From the NCBI GenBank assembly GCA_030728235.1, contig JANRAA010000064.1:2205-7833 (forward strand): a stretch of DNA of 5,629 bases, given 5' to 3'. A program made the translations under genes and the position numbers. The stretch comes from Flavobacteriales bacterium. Its GTDB lineage: Bacteria; Bacteroidota; Bacteroidia; Flavobacteriales_D; Sanyastnellaceae. Shown here piece after piece: positions 1-5,021 of this stretch. Under the pieces are notes generated by a model that ran no database searches, was not told the DNA's origin, and was given only the letters and a program-made list of their open reading frames with translations. Each line of letters begins with the position of its first letter. The first letter of the stretch is position 1.

Positions 1-16
1 GCGCGGACTTTTTTTT
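1..16 (+). terminator. Possible 3' half of a rightward Rho-independent terminator, cut by the window edge
   Basis: The window opens with a GC-rich run, gcgcggac, followed directly by eight T residues. This is what the descending arm and U-tract of an intrinsic terminator look like. The matching left arm (gtccgcgc) would lie just outside the window, so the hairpin cannot be confirmed. If real, it would end a rightward gene to the left, outside the insertion element that begins around position 28. Confidence 0.3.
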
Positions 17-27
17 GTGCCCATAAT

Positions 28-51
28 TTGATTGTTCGGTATTTTACCCAA
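28..51 (+). repeat. Left terminal inverted repeat of the insertion element
   Basis: This 24-bp segment starts TTGATTGTTCG and ends TACCCAA. It equals the reverse complement of 991-1014 except at two positions (G39 opposite a C-type base and T44 opposite an A-type base on the other copy). Similarity stops immediately outside position 28. The last codons and the stop codon (44-46) of the transposase-like gene fall inside it. Confidence 0.85.
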
Positions 52-889
52 ATCGTCGAAATACTGAATTTAAGAAGCTTTCAAAGGGGTTGTCGTACAT
101 CCTAGAGTTGTATTTGTAACTGAATTCATCAATGTAAAGCTGGATGTATTTTTGGTCAACTAAATGATGAATACCTTTCAAAACTGCTTTCAAGTTTTGA
201 AACATAGCAAGCGTCCAGGCGGGCAAATAATTGGATTTTTCATGTTCGGGTATTTTGAAGTCATAGTCCCGTTGCCGGTCCTTGATGATTGCTGGATATC
301 GGTTTTTCTTTTTCAGGTCCATTTCAGGTTCTTTCAGAACATCTCCCGAAGCGGCAATCATCAACATCAGGTCTGAAGAACCTCTAAGTAAGGACGATGT
401 TTTAGATTCAGGGTTTATGAATACTTCAATATATGGTGTGTCATCTTTTTTGATTCTGCGCCGAACAGGGATTTTCATATAGAGTTTAGGCCGATGATCA
501 AAAGCGCCACATTCGAATAATTTTTTGTTTTCATGCGACATGAATTGTCTAATTCTGTGCATTAAGTACCACACTGTTTCAAATCTACTCATTCCGAGAA
601 GCCTCTTCATTTCGCAGGTCGAATAGCTCTTTTTAGTATGAGTGGACAGAAAAAAGGCGCACATCCATGTCCGAATGTCAAGATTGCTATTTTCCATAAC
701 CGTCCCCACTTTGAGTGATGTTCTGTAATCGCACTTCTTGCATTGCCAAACTTTTGTTTTTTTTCTCCAGTAATGGTTTTTGCAACCACATTTTCTGCAA
801 GAAATTCCGTCAGCTTCCCTTTTCGCTTTAATGAAGTTTTGACAAGACTCTTCATCTGGAAATTTCGTTAAGAAATCTTTGAAGTTCAT
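44..889 (-). CDS. IS1595-family (ISXO2-like) transposase homologue with diverged catalytic core
   Basis: A 281-residue protein resembling IS1595-family transposases of Bacteroidota. The N-terminal third is well conserved: a zinc-ribbon with C31-x2-C34 and C50-x2-C53, then the KxGTVMENS motif (60-68) and a helical DNA-binding region with TKKS and a LLGMSRFETVWYLMHRIR stretch (about 85-114). The C-terminal part is also family-like: FQNLKAVLKGIHH (230-242) and YIQLYIDEFSYKYNSR (248-263). The middle is not. The usual first catalytic Asp motif (of the kind VE-x-DE) is replaced by FECGAFDHR (125-133). The segment that normally holds the second Asp, before about residue 215, is much shortened and Lys-rich. 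Only the third-position Asn (N232) seems kept. The frame is uninterrupted. It may be a catalytically dead or domesticated relative, or a product that acts on copies moved in trans. The family assignment is firm; loss of activity is inferred from memory of family motifs, not from an alignment. Confidence 0.8.
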   Translation of the reverse strand: MNFKDFLTKFPDEESCQNFIKAKREADGISCRKCGCKNHYWRKKTKVWQCKKCDYRTSLKVGTVMENSNLDIRTWMCAFFLSTHTKKSYSTCEMKRLLGMSRFETVWYLMHRIRQFMSHENKKLFECGAFDHRPKLYMKIPVRRRIKKDDTPYIEVFINPESKTSSLLRGSSDLMLMIAASGDVLKEPEMDLKKKNRYPAIIKDRQRDYDFKIPEHEKSNYLPAWTLAMFQNLKAVLKGIHHLVDQKYIQLYIDEFSYKYNSRMYDNPFESFLNSVFRRFG

Positions 890-916
890 TAGCTCATGTT
901 TAATGTTGGAGCTAAT
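888..916 (-). promoter_or_regulatory. Hairpin enclosing the transposase start codon, with a two-codon upstream ORF
   Basis: ATTAGCTC at 888-895 and GAGCTAAT at 909-916 are perfect 8-bp inverted arms with a 13-nt spacer. In the leftward mRNA the second arm contains the first two bases of the transposase ATG (889-887). The same stretch reads ATGAGCTAATGAAC, so a Met-Ser mini-ORF ends in TAA and overlaps the real start as TAATG. Such structures can limit transposase translation, especially from transcripts entering from outside the element. The pairing is seen directly; the function is inferred. Confidence 0.5.
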
Positions 917-981
917 CTAGTTAATGGAAATGATAGATTTTCGCAGACTTTGTGGATGACACTTTTTATTTTGTGTGTGAT

Positions 982-1010
982 CAAATATCGTTGGGTATAA
1001 TAGCGAACAA
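982..1010 (-). promoter_or_regulatory. Candidate transposase promoter with its -33 element inside the right inverted repeat
   Basis: On the leftward strand GATATTTG (989-982) differs from the Bacteroidota -7 consensus TAnnTTTG at its first base. A TTG at 1010-1008 lies 18 nt upstream, a suitable place for the -33 element. The TTG is part of the terminal inverted repeat. This would give a leader of roughly 90 nt before the start codon at 889. Confidence 0.4.
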
Positions 1011-1014
1011 TCAA
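991..1014 (-). repeat. Right terminal inverted repeat of the insertion element
   Basis: Read on the leftward strand it starts TTGATTGTTCG and ends TACCCAA, matching 28-51 at 22 of 24 positions. Identity does not extend outwards beyond 1014. It lies about 100 bp upstream of the transposase-like start codon and 64 bp upstream of the DUF983 gene. Confidence 0.85.
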
Positions 1015-1030
1015 CAAATTCGGAAGTTTG

Positions 1031-1042
1031 TGACTTAAGTCA
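1031..1042. promoter_or_regulatory. Perfect 12-bp palindrome upstream of the DUF983 gene, candidate operator
   Basis: TGACTTAAGTCA is identical to its reverse complement. It lies just outside the insertion element, and its centre is about 42 bp before the likely transcription start near 1079. That is a usual position for a transcription-factor site. It has no GC-rich stem or T-run, so a terminator is unlikely. The palindrome is visible; protein binding is speculation. Confidence 0.35.
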
Positions 1043-1066
1043 TATTATTTCATCACCCCCAATCTC

Positions 1067-1074
1067 TACTTTTG
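1067..1074 (+). promoter_or_regulatory. Bacteroidota -7 promoter element for the DUF983 gene
   Basis: TACTTTTG matches TAnnTTTG exactly and lies only 4 nt before the ATG at 1079. Transcription would begin at or within a few bases of the start codon, so the mRNA is probably leaderless or nearly so. No convincing -33 TTG is visible at the expected distance. Confidence 0.55.
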
Positions 1075-1078
1075 CCCC

Positions 1079-1504
1079 ATGGCATTCAAATCCTCAAAAC
1101 TCTACCCAATCCTAACCTTCAGATGCCCGAAGTGTCATCAAGGAAAACTATTCATTGAGCCAAATCCTTACAAGTTCTCCACAATGACAACCATGCATTC
1201 TAAATGCAATTGCTGCCATGAAGACTTTGTAAGAGAACCTGGTTTCTTTTTCGGAGCTGCCTACGTGAGCTATGCACTTACTGTTGCTCTGTGGGTCGCT
1301 GTTTTGGTGGCGCTGATGACATTCGATGCCCTCGGGTGGATCTCGTTTTCCTTTTTTGAAAACCCTGCAATGTTCCTAACTGTCGGAATCACTGCATTGG
1401 TCGTTTTGCTCCCTGTGCTTTTCCGCTTGTCGCGCGCAATTTGGATCGCGATGTTTGTTCATTACGATAAAGACGCGACTTGTAAATCAGAACCTACCAA
1501 ATAA
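1079..1504 (+). CDS. DUF983 family zinc-ribbon membrane protein
   Basis: A 141-residue protein matching the DUF983 family, whose function is not established. The N-terminus holds a predicted zinc-ribbon: FRCPKC (C16, C19) paired with CNCC (C43, C46, with C45 between). After it comes the family signature EPGFFFGAAYVSYALT (53-68), which leads into a first membrane helix at about 57-81. A second helix spans about 97-118, and the C-terminus is short and polar. The ribbon is most likely cytoplasmic. The ATG at 1079 fits the family length and follows a promoter element by 4 nt. The gene stands alone; its last 11 bp overlap the end of the convergent DAHP synthase gene. The family call is confident and no reaction can be assigned. 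Confidence 0.9.
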   Translation: MAFKSSKLYPILTFRCPKCHQGKLFIEPNPYKFSTMTTMHSKCNCCHEDFVREPGFFFGAAYVSYALTVALWVAVLVALMTFDALGWISFSFFENPAMFLTVGITALVVLLPVLFRLSRAIWIAMFVHYDKDATCKSEPTK

Positions 1505-2600
1505 CCTCGTCTTCTTTGCCGGTGTTCATAACTGAACTCTGAGTCCGTATCGATGCAGAATGGGTTAGCTGAAGGTATTGCTTTATATACTCTATGTCCA
1601 AACTCATCTCAGTTGCCCACTTTACCCTGGATTCTACAATTTCCCGCCAACGCTCGAGCTGAAGGATCGTTAGGTCATGCTCTTTTTTGTAAAGGCCAAT
1701 CTCTTCTATTACCGATAGCCTCTGTTTCATAAAACGGAAAATCTGCTCGTCGATGGTGTCGATTCGCGCTCGCAAATCTTCAAGTGTATGCGTAACAGCC
1801 GGATCTTCCAATCGTAAACTGCGAATCTCCAATCCTTCTATTAATGTCTTAAAAACGTCTGGAGTGATCTGTTGTTGAGCATCACTCCATGCTTGATCTG
1901 GATTGGGATGCACCTCAATCATAAAGCCTAACATGCCCAAATCCATCGCTTTTTGTGCAATAGGAAATAAGAGATCTCTCCGACCGCCAATATGACTTGG
2001 ATCGCACAAAACTGGCAGCTTTGGTAGCATTGTCATCAGTGAAATTGGAATCTCCCACATAGGTGGATTTCGGTAAGCATCCGAACCATAGTTCGAAAAT
2101 CCACGATGCATGGCCATCAATCTTGTAATACCGCTGAGTGAGAAGCGTTCTATCGCTCCAAGCCATAGCTGAAGATCAGGATTGATGGGGTTTTTGACTA
2201 TCACAGGAATGTCAACTCCTTTCAATGCATCAGCTATCTCTTGAACTGAGAATGGATTCACGGTGGTGCGCGCTCCAACCCACAATACATCAACTCCTGC
2301 TTTTAAAGCGGCTTCAACATGGGCTGCATTTGCAACTTCTGTTGTGACTGGAAGGTTCGCGTTTCTGCCGGCTTCGACAAGCCATTGCAAAGCGGGTTCT
2401 CCAATGCCTTGAAAAAATCCTGGTCGCGTTCTCGGTTTCCAAATACCTGCTCTGAACAAACTCACTTTTCCTGTCTTTCCCAATTCCTCGGCAGTATGGA
2501 ATACTTGCTCGGGTGTCTCAGCGCTGCACGGACCGGCAATAATGAGCGGACGTGCCGTGTTGATAGGCCATGAAGAAAGTGGTTTGATCTCGATTTCCAT
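1494..2600 (-). CDS. Bifunctional 3-deoxy-7-phosphoheptulonate (DAHP) synthase / chorismate mutase
   Basis: A 368-residue cytoplasmic enzyme with two steps of aromatic amino acid synthesis. Residues 1-260 are a type I-beta DAHP synthase, which condenses phosphoenolpyruvate and erythrose 4-phosphate. Family motifs are GPCSAE (23-28), FRAGIWKPRTRP (49-60), GARTTVNPF (109-117), VIVKNP (133-138), CDPSHIGGRRD (199-209) and IEVHPNPDQAWSD (228-240), which contain the usual substrate- and metal-binding residues. Residues about 271-350 are an AroQ-type chorismate mutase, chorismate to prephenate: LRARIDTIDEQI (276-287), R294, K305/K306 and ILQLERW (312-318). The synthase-then-mutase order is the one known from Bacteroidota, where the mutase domain also serves in feedback control by prephenate. 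A -7 promoter element lies about 40 nt upstream. The 3' end overlaps the DUF983 gene. Databases label such proteins variously (aroF, aroG or pheB-like), so no symbol is given. Confidence 0.96.
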   Translation of the reverse strand: MEIEIKPLSSWPINTARPLIIAGPCSAETPEQVFHTAEELGKTGKVSLFRAGIWKPRTRPGFFQGIGEPALQWLVEAGRNANLPVTTEVANAAHVEAALKAGVDVLWVGARTTVNPFSVQEIADALKGVDIPVIVKNPINPDLQLWLGAIERFSLSGITRLMAMHRGFSNYGSDAYRNPPMWEIPISLMTMLPKLPVLCDPSHIGGRRDLLFPIAQKAMDLGMLGFMIEVHPNPDQAWSDAQQQITPDVFKTLIEGLEIRSLRLEDPAVTHTLEDLRARIDTIDEQIFRFMKQRLSVIEEIGLYKKEHDLTILQLERWREIVESRVKWATEMSLDIEYIKQYLQLTHSASIRTQSSVMNTGKEDEVIW

Positions 2601-2608
2601 ATTTGTAT

Positions 2609-2631
2609 AACATCACATTTTGTGTGGTGTT
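2609..2631 (-). promoter_or_regulatory. Hairpin in the 5' leader of the DAHP synthase/chorismate mutase mRNA
   Basis: On the leftward strand AACACCACA (2631-2623) faces TGTGATGTT (2617-2609) across a 5-nt loop, pairing at eight of nine positions with one C-A mismatch. The hairpin ends 8 nt before the start codon and lies downstream of the promoter element, so it should be in the transcript. No leader peptide rich in Phe, Tyr or Trp and no terminator alternative is visible. A role in translation control is only possible. Confidence 0.3.
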
Positions 2632-2640
2632 CTATAGTCG

Positions 2641-2648
2641 CAAAGGTA
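2641..2648 (-). promoter_or_regulatory. Bacteroidota -7 promoter element for the DAHP synthase/chorismate mutase gene
   Basis: The leftward strand reads TACCTTTG, an exact match to TAnnTTTG, giving a leader of about 35 nt before the ATG at 2600. A -33 TTG at the expected spacing is not clear. Confidence 0.5.
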
Positions 2649-2765
2649 ACAATAGGAAGGAGTAAGAGGCAGCACTAACATGATAGAATAATGCGCGATC
2701 TGAATCTGAAATCATTTCAAGCATGAATGGCTTAACAATGATTCTTGATGAGGATAAATGAAAAG

Positions 2766-2849
2766 TGCCCAGAGCGGGACTCGAACCCGCACACCCTTTC
2801 GGACACATGGCCCTCAACCATGCCTGTCTACCAATTTCAGCACCTGGGC
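2766..2849 (-). tRNA. tRNA-Leu, anticodon GAG
   Basis: An 84-nt cloverleaf folds completely. The acceptor GCCCAGG pairs with TCTGGGC, with a G-U at the last pair, and the discriminator base is A. The D-arm has CTG/CAG with the TTGGTAGA loop. The anticodon stem CATGG/CCATG encloses the loop TTGAGGG, so the anticodon is GAG, reading CUC and CUU. The long variable arm (TGTCC-GAAA-GGGTGT) is the class II form expected of leucine tRNA. The T-arm is GCGGG-TTCGAGT-CCCGC. The 3' CCA is not encoded. It is separated from the upstream tRNA-Lys by a terminator and therefore probably has its own promoter. Confidence 0.96.
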
Positions 2850-2864
2850 AGATGCCTCGACATT

Positions 2865-2898
2865 CAAAGGCTCGTGATTCATCGATTGCCTAATCAAA
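2865..2898 (-). promoter_or_regulatory. Weak candidate promoter for tRNA-Leu
   Basis: On the leftward strand TTTG at 2898-2895 and AGCCTTTG at 2872-2865 lie 22 nt apart, roughly the Bacteroidota -33/-7 layout, and end 15 nt before the tRNA 5' end. The -7 element keeps TTTG but lacks the TA. A promoter is needed somewhere here because a terminator stands upstream, but this exact site is uncertain. Confidence 0.3.
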
Positions 2899-2916
2899 AC
2901 CGAGGCGCAGCTCGGT
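2899..2916 (-). other. Six-bp perfect hairpin between the two tRNA genes
   Basis: ACCGAG (2899-2904) and CTCGGT (2911-2916) form a perfect stem with a 6-nt loop. On the leftward strand it is followed by TTTTGATT. That T-run is short, so it could be a secondary terminator behind the stronger one at 2971-3010, or a structure upstream of the tRNA-Leu promoter. It has no further visible role. Confidence 0.3.
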
Positions 2917-2970
2917 AAGAAAGTTAACCGGAATGGTTTCACAACCTGACCAAGCCGAGATCAAATAATG

Positions 2971-3010
2971 TAAGAAAAAGAAAAGGCAGATTCATTAAAC
3001 TGCCTTTTTT
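2971..3010 (-). terminator. Rho-independent terminator of tRNA-Lys, possibly bidirectional
   Basis: AAAAGGCAG (2981-2989) and CTGCCTTTT (3000-3008) are perfect 9-bp arms around a 10-nt loop. On the leftward strand the stem is followed by the T-rich tail CTTTTTCTTA. The structure starts only a few bases after the tRNA-Lys 3' end, so it ends that transcript and makes tRNA-Leu a separate unit. The rightward strand also has a T-run (3005-3010), but no rightward gene is nearby to need it. Confidence 0.8.
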
Positions 3011-3014
3011 AAAG

Positions 3015-3087
3015 TGACCCCGCTGGGACTCGAACCCAGGACCCGTACATTAAAAGTGTACTGCTCTACCAGCTGAGCTACGAGATC
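3015..3087 (-). tRNA. tRNA-Lys, anticodon UUU
   Basis: A 73-nt cloverleaf. The acceptor GATCTCG pairs with CGGGGTC (two G-U pairs) and the discriminator is A. The D-arm has GCTC/GAGC with the AGCTGGTA loop. The anticodon stem GTACA/TGTAC encloses CTTTTAA, giving anticodon UUU, which reads AAA and AAG. The T-arm is CTGGG-TTCGAGT-CCCAG. The 3' CCA is not encoded. A consensus promoter lies about 25 nt upstream and a terminator directly downstream, so it is a single-gene transcription unit. Confidence 0.96.
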
Positions 3088-3111
3088 ATTTCCCCCTTTC
3101 TTTAGGGGCTG

Positions 3112-3144
3112 CAAATATAAAGTAGTTTCTGTTAAATCTGCAAA
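3112..3144 (-). promoter_or_regulatory. Consensus Bacteroidota promoter of tRNA-Lys
   Basis: On the leftward strand TTTG (3144-3141) is followed after 21 nt by TATATTTG (3119-3112), an exact TAnnTTTG match. It ends 24 nt before the tRNA 5' end. The short precursor leader contains a small CCCCT/AGGGG stem (about 3093-3107), which may assist 5' processing. This is the best promoter in the window. Confidence 0.7.
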
Positions 3145-3156
3145 TCGAATGCAGAT
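3136..3156 (-). other. Perfect 7-bp hairpin after the acetyltransferase gene, overlapping the tRNA-Lys -33 element
   Basis: ATCTGCA (3136-3142) and TGCAGAT (3150-3156) are perfect arms with a 7-nt spacer, 38 bp past the stop codon of the leftward acetyltransferase gene. The following leftward sequence TTTAACAG has only a short T-run, so it is at best a weak terminator. Its arm covers the TTTG of the tRNA-Lys promoter. A tandem 8-bp repeat, AAAAGATT twice, adjoins it at 3157-3172. Confidence 0.35.
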
Positions 3157-3193
3157 AAAAGATTAAAAGATTGATATTCAGTATCGTGCAAGG

Positions 3194-4354
3194 TCATCCG
3201 ACAATCGGTGCACGGTTAAATGCACGGTTTTTATCGAATAAAACGCGGTATGTCGCCAATGTTCTGTACTTGATTGCGCCCAAATTCTCAGCAACATGAA
3301 TCATTTTTGGATTGAAATCGCCAATCCATGTCAATGTGGTGGTGTGATAACGATTCAGACTGACGATGTTGTCTTCCGTCCACTTGATCATCGCACCCTC
3401 CAATCCTTGTCCGTGATACGATCGGTCAACTCCAAAAACAATCCCAACCATGATTTTTGATGTCTTTCTCCATTTGTGCCAAAGAAATTTCAATTTCCCA
3501 ATCCAATTCAAGTTGCCCCCTACATGTCTGAATATCTCATTCAATTCTGGTATGTTGACATAGAAGGCGACGGGCTTGTCATTGTGGTAAACGAATACTA
3601 TAATGTCTCGGTCGATTATCGGCTTTAAACTGGAAATAATCCGCTTCGCCTGCGCTTCGGGCATGGCCTTAAACCCGTGGTGACCGCCCCAAGCGTTGTT
3701 GTAAACGGTTCTGAAATCTTCAGCCAATTGATCCCAAGTGTGATTTCTGACGTTGCTAATTCGAAAAGCTGGATCCTTCATTAAGTGATTGTACTTTCTG
3801 ACGAAGACTTCTTGGGCAGGCATGTGCAGATCCCGCCAATAAATGAATTGGTTGTAATAGCGTTGGAAGCCGTAGTTTTCGAAAAGTCGGACGTAATAGT
3901 CGGGATTGTAATTCAATGCATAACTGCTCAAATCTGTAAAATTCTCCACCAACAATCCCCAAAATCGATCTTTCTCACCAAAATTAATGGGTCCGTCCAT
4001 GGCTTCTGCACCTTGCTCGTTTAACCATTTTTTACATGTTTCAAAAAGCAAATTCGCAGCTTCTTGATTATCGATGCAGTCAAAAAAACCCATTCCTCCT
4101 GTTGGTTGCTCCATCCCTTTTGAATACTTGGAAGAATAAAAAGCAGCAACTCTCCCAATGCATTGGTTGCCATCCTTTATTATCCACCGCTTTGCCACAC
4201 CATCTCGATACGATCTGTTCGCTTTGGGGTCAAACACTTTCTGGATGTCCTGCTTCAAATGAGGGATCCAGTTCGGATCGTTTCGATATATATAGCTGGG
4301 TAAGTCAAGAAATGCTTTCTCCTCAGCCTGTGTTGTTACTTCAACAAGCTTCAT
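3194..4354 (-). CDS. GNAT-like N-acetyltransferase family protein, YghO-like
   Basis: A 386-residue soluble protein of a conserved family related to GNAT acetyltransferases and similar to enterobacterial YghO; the substrate is unknown. The N-terminus has the family pattern LPSYIYRNDPNWIPHLKQDI (18-37), followed by a short GNAT-like strand pair ending CIGRVAAFYS (65-74). The central signature is DGPINFGEKDRFWGLLVENF (120-139), then NYNPDYYVRLFENYGFQ (148-164). The C-terminal half contains the acyl-CoA-binding style segment MVGIVFGVDRSYHGQGLEGAMI (302-323), where HGQGLEG (314-320) stands in for the GNAT loop Q/RxxGxG/A, and ends W-x-GDFNPKM (343-351) and TYRVLFDKNRAFNRAPI. No signal peptide or membrane segment is seen. 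The gene stands alone, with a dyad 12 bp upstream of its ATG and divergent from the secreted pair. The family call is good; acetyl transfer is inferred from fold similarity. Confidence 0.85.
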   Translation of the reverse strand: MKLVEVTTQAEEKAFLDLPSYIYRNDPNWIPHLKQDIQKVFDPKANRSYRDGVAKRWIIKDGNQCIGRVAAFYSSKYSKGMEQPTGGMGFFDCIDNQEAANLLFETCKKWLNEQGAEAMDGPINFGEKDRFWGLLVENFTDLSSYALNYNPDYYVRLFENYGFQRYYNQFIYWRDLHMPAQEVFVRKYNHLMKDPAFRISNVRNHTWDQLAEDFRTVYNNAWGGHHGFKAMPEAQAKRIISSLKPIIDRDIIVFVYHNDKPVAFYVNIPELNEIFRHVGGNLNWIGKLKFLWHKWRKTSKIMVGIVFGVDRSYHGQGLEGAMIKWTEDNIVSLNRYHTTTLTWIGDFNPKMIHVAENLGAIKYRTLATYRVLFDKNRAFNRAPIVG

Positions 4355-4365
4355 ATATTGGTCGG

Positions 4366-4378
4366 TTTGCGACGCAAA
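4366..4378. promoter_or_regulatory. Inverted repeat just upstream of the acetyltransferase start, candidate operator
   Basis: TTTGCG and CGCAAA are perfect 6-bp arms separated by one base, 11 bp before the ATG at 4354. On the leftward strand the dyad overlaps TTTCTTTG (4382-4375), a partial match to the -7 element. A protein bound here could block this promoter. A second AT-rich dyad, CAATTT-GA-AAATTG, lies at 4422-4435. Both are seen directly; function is speculative. Confidence 0.3.
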
Positions 4379-4512
4379 GAAAAGGAATCAGTTTGTTTTC
4401 ACGATGGTCAGAATAGCCAAACAATTTGAAAATTGAGCGTAGAACACCTCGAATTGCAGTTTCTTGAACGTGGTTTCTGATGAGGAAGTGAGCTCAAACC
4501 AATGAAAAATGA

Positions 4513-4520
4513 TATTTTTG
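4513..4520 (+). promoter_or_regulatory. Candidate -7 promoter element of the secreted-protein operon
   Basis: TATTTTTG matches TAnnTTTG and lies 63 nt before the ATG at 4584, in the intergenic region divergent from the acetyltransferase gene. No clear -33 TTG is found about 20 nt upstream, and the surroundings are AT-rich, so a chance match is possible. Confidence 0.4.
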
Positions 4521-4583
4521 ACTTTGGAGGCAACTTCTTTTGAACGTTTGTCATCTATCAAATAAACCTGAAATAAGTAAACG

Positions 4584-5021
4584 ATGAAACAGTTCTGGAG
4601 CGTCTTAGGCGCAGTTCTCATGGTTTCTTTAGTGAATGCACAAGACTTAGGTGCATCACGACTAGAGGCCGCATTCTCTTCTGCAGAGCTCGCTGCAATG
4701 GATCAATCTCAGTCAGATCAATTGGCATTTTGGTCTTTGAATGGTTGGCAATTCATTGTAGATGCGAAAATTTCCGACGAAATGTTGGATATCGCTGATT
4801 TGACGCCAAAATCCAATGCGCCAGCATTGACAGCTGAAAATTTCAACCCAGAAACATTCAATCCACTTCTCTACAGTGTGGAGCTTTCTGATGACAAGCC
4901 TACCTATTACCGCGTTGGCGATACAGGAGTACTGTTTTTCTTTAGCAATGACAGATTTAACGTACTGAATGAACGGAATAATGTGAACCAAGCCGCGGCT
5001 GCAAATCGTCAAGGGAAATGA
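4584..5021 (+). CDS. Small secreted protein of unknown function
   Basis: A 145-residue protein that I do not recognise. Residues 1-19 form a signal peptide: MKQ, a hydrophobic core (WSVLGAVLMVSLV) and VNA|Q, so cleavage before Q20 is likely and the product would be periplasmic or exported further. There is no lipobox cysteine, and in fact no cysteine at all. The mature part is acidic up to about residue 105. It has a helix-like stretch SSAELAAMDQSQSDQLAFWSLNGW (32-55), a region rich in Asn, Pro and Glu (78-98), and a probable beta segment TYYRVGDTGVLFFFS (107-121), ending in a polar Asn/Gln/Ala-rich tail. Its stop codon overlaps the start of the CUB-PKD gene (ATGA), so the two are probably translated together and functionally linked. 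It might be a partner, chaperone or accessory of that larger protein; this is inference from position only. Confidence 0.85.
   Translation: MKQFWSVLGAVLMVSLVNAQDLGASRLEAAFSSAELAAMDQSQSDQLAFWSLNGWQFIVDAKISDEMLDIADLTPKSNAPALTAENFNPETFNPLLYSVELSDDKPTYYRVGDTGVLFFFSNDRFNVLNERNNVNQAAAANRQGK

Larger units (their letters stand above)
28..1014 (-). mobile_element. IS1595-type insertion element, about 987 bp, with one leftward transposase-like gene
   Basis: The boundaries are set by two 24-bp inverted repeats at 28-51 and 991-1014 that match at 22 positions. Between them lies one gene, an IS1595-family transposase homologue. Its stop codon lies inside the left repeat, a compact layout typical of insertion sequences. 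IS1595-family elements usually make 8-bp target duplications, but the eight bases outside each repeat (cccataat and caaattcg) do not match. The insertion may therefore be old, the true tips may differ from the visible repeat ends, or a recombination may have changed a flank. The transposase core is diverged, so the element may not move by itself. Confidence 0.8.

Noticed and set aside
607..855. Open frame of 82 codons on the reverse strand inside the transposase-like gene
   Set aside because: It lies wholly inside the transposase-like frame, shows no family features, and is a shifted reading of the conserved zinc-ribbon region. It is not needed to explain a frameshift because the main frame is intact.
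2632..2817. Reverse-strand open frame of 61 codons near tRNA-Leu
   Set aside because: It starts inside the tRNA-Leu gene and covers the DAHP synthase promoter; its protein resembles nothing and it is best explained by chance.
2740..3120. tRNA region considered as an attachment site for an integrated element
   Set aside because: No integrase gene and no direct repeat of a tRNA 3' end is visible in the window, and the nearby insertion element is of a transposase type that does not use tRNA sites.
3785..4416. Rightward open frames at 3785-4024 and 4036-4416 opposite the acetyltransferase gene
   Set aside because: They are antisense to a confidently recognised conserved gene and show no domain, start context or codon pattern of their own.
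4388..4621. Leftward 77-codon frame in the divergent intergenic region
   Set aside because: It starts inside the signal peptide region of the secreted protein, is rich in Phe, Lys and Ile as expected of AT-rich noncoding DNA, and has no recognisable motif.
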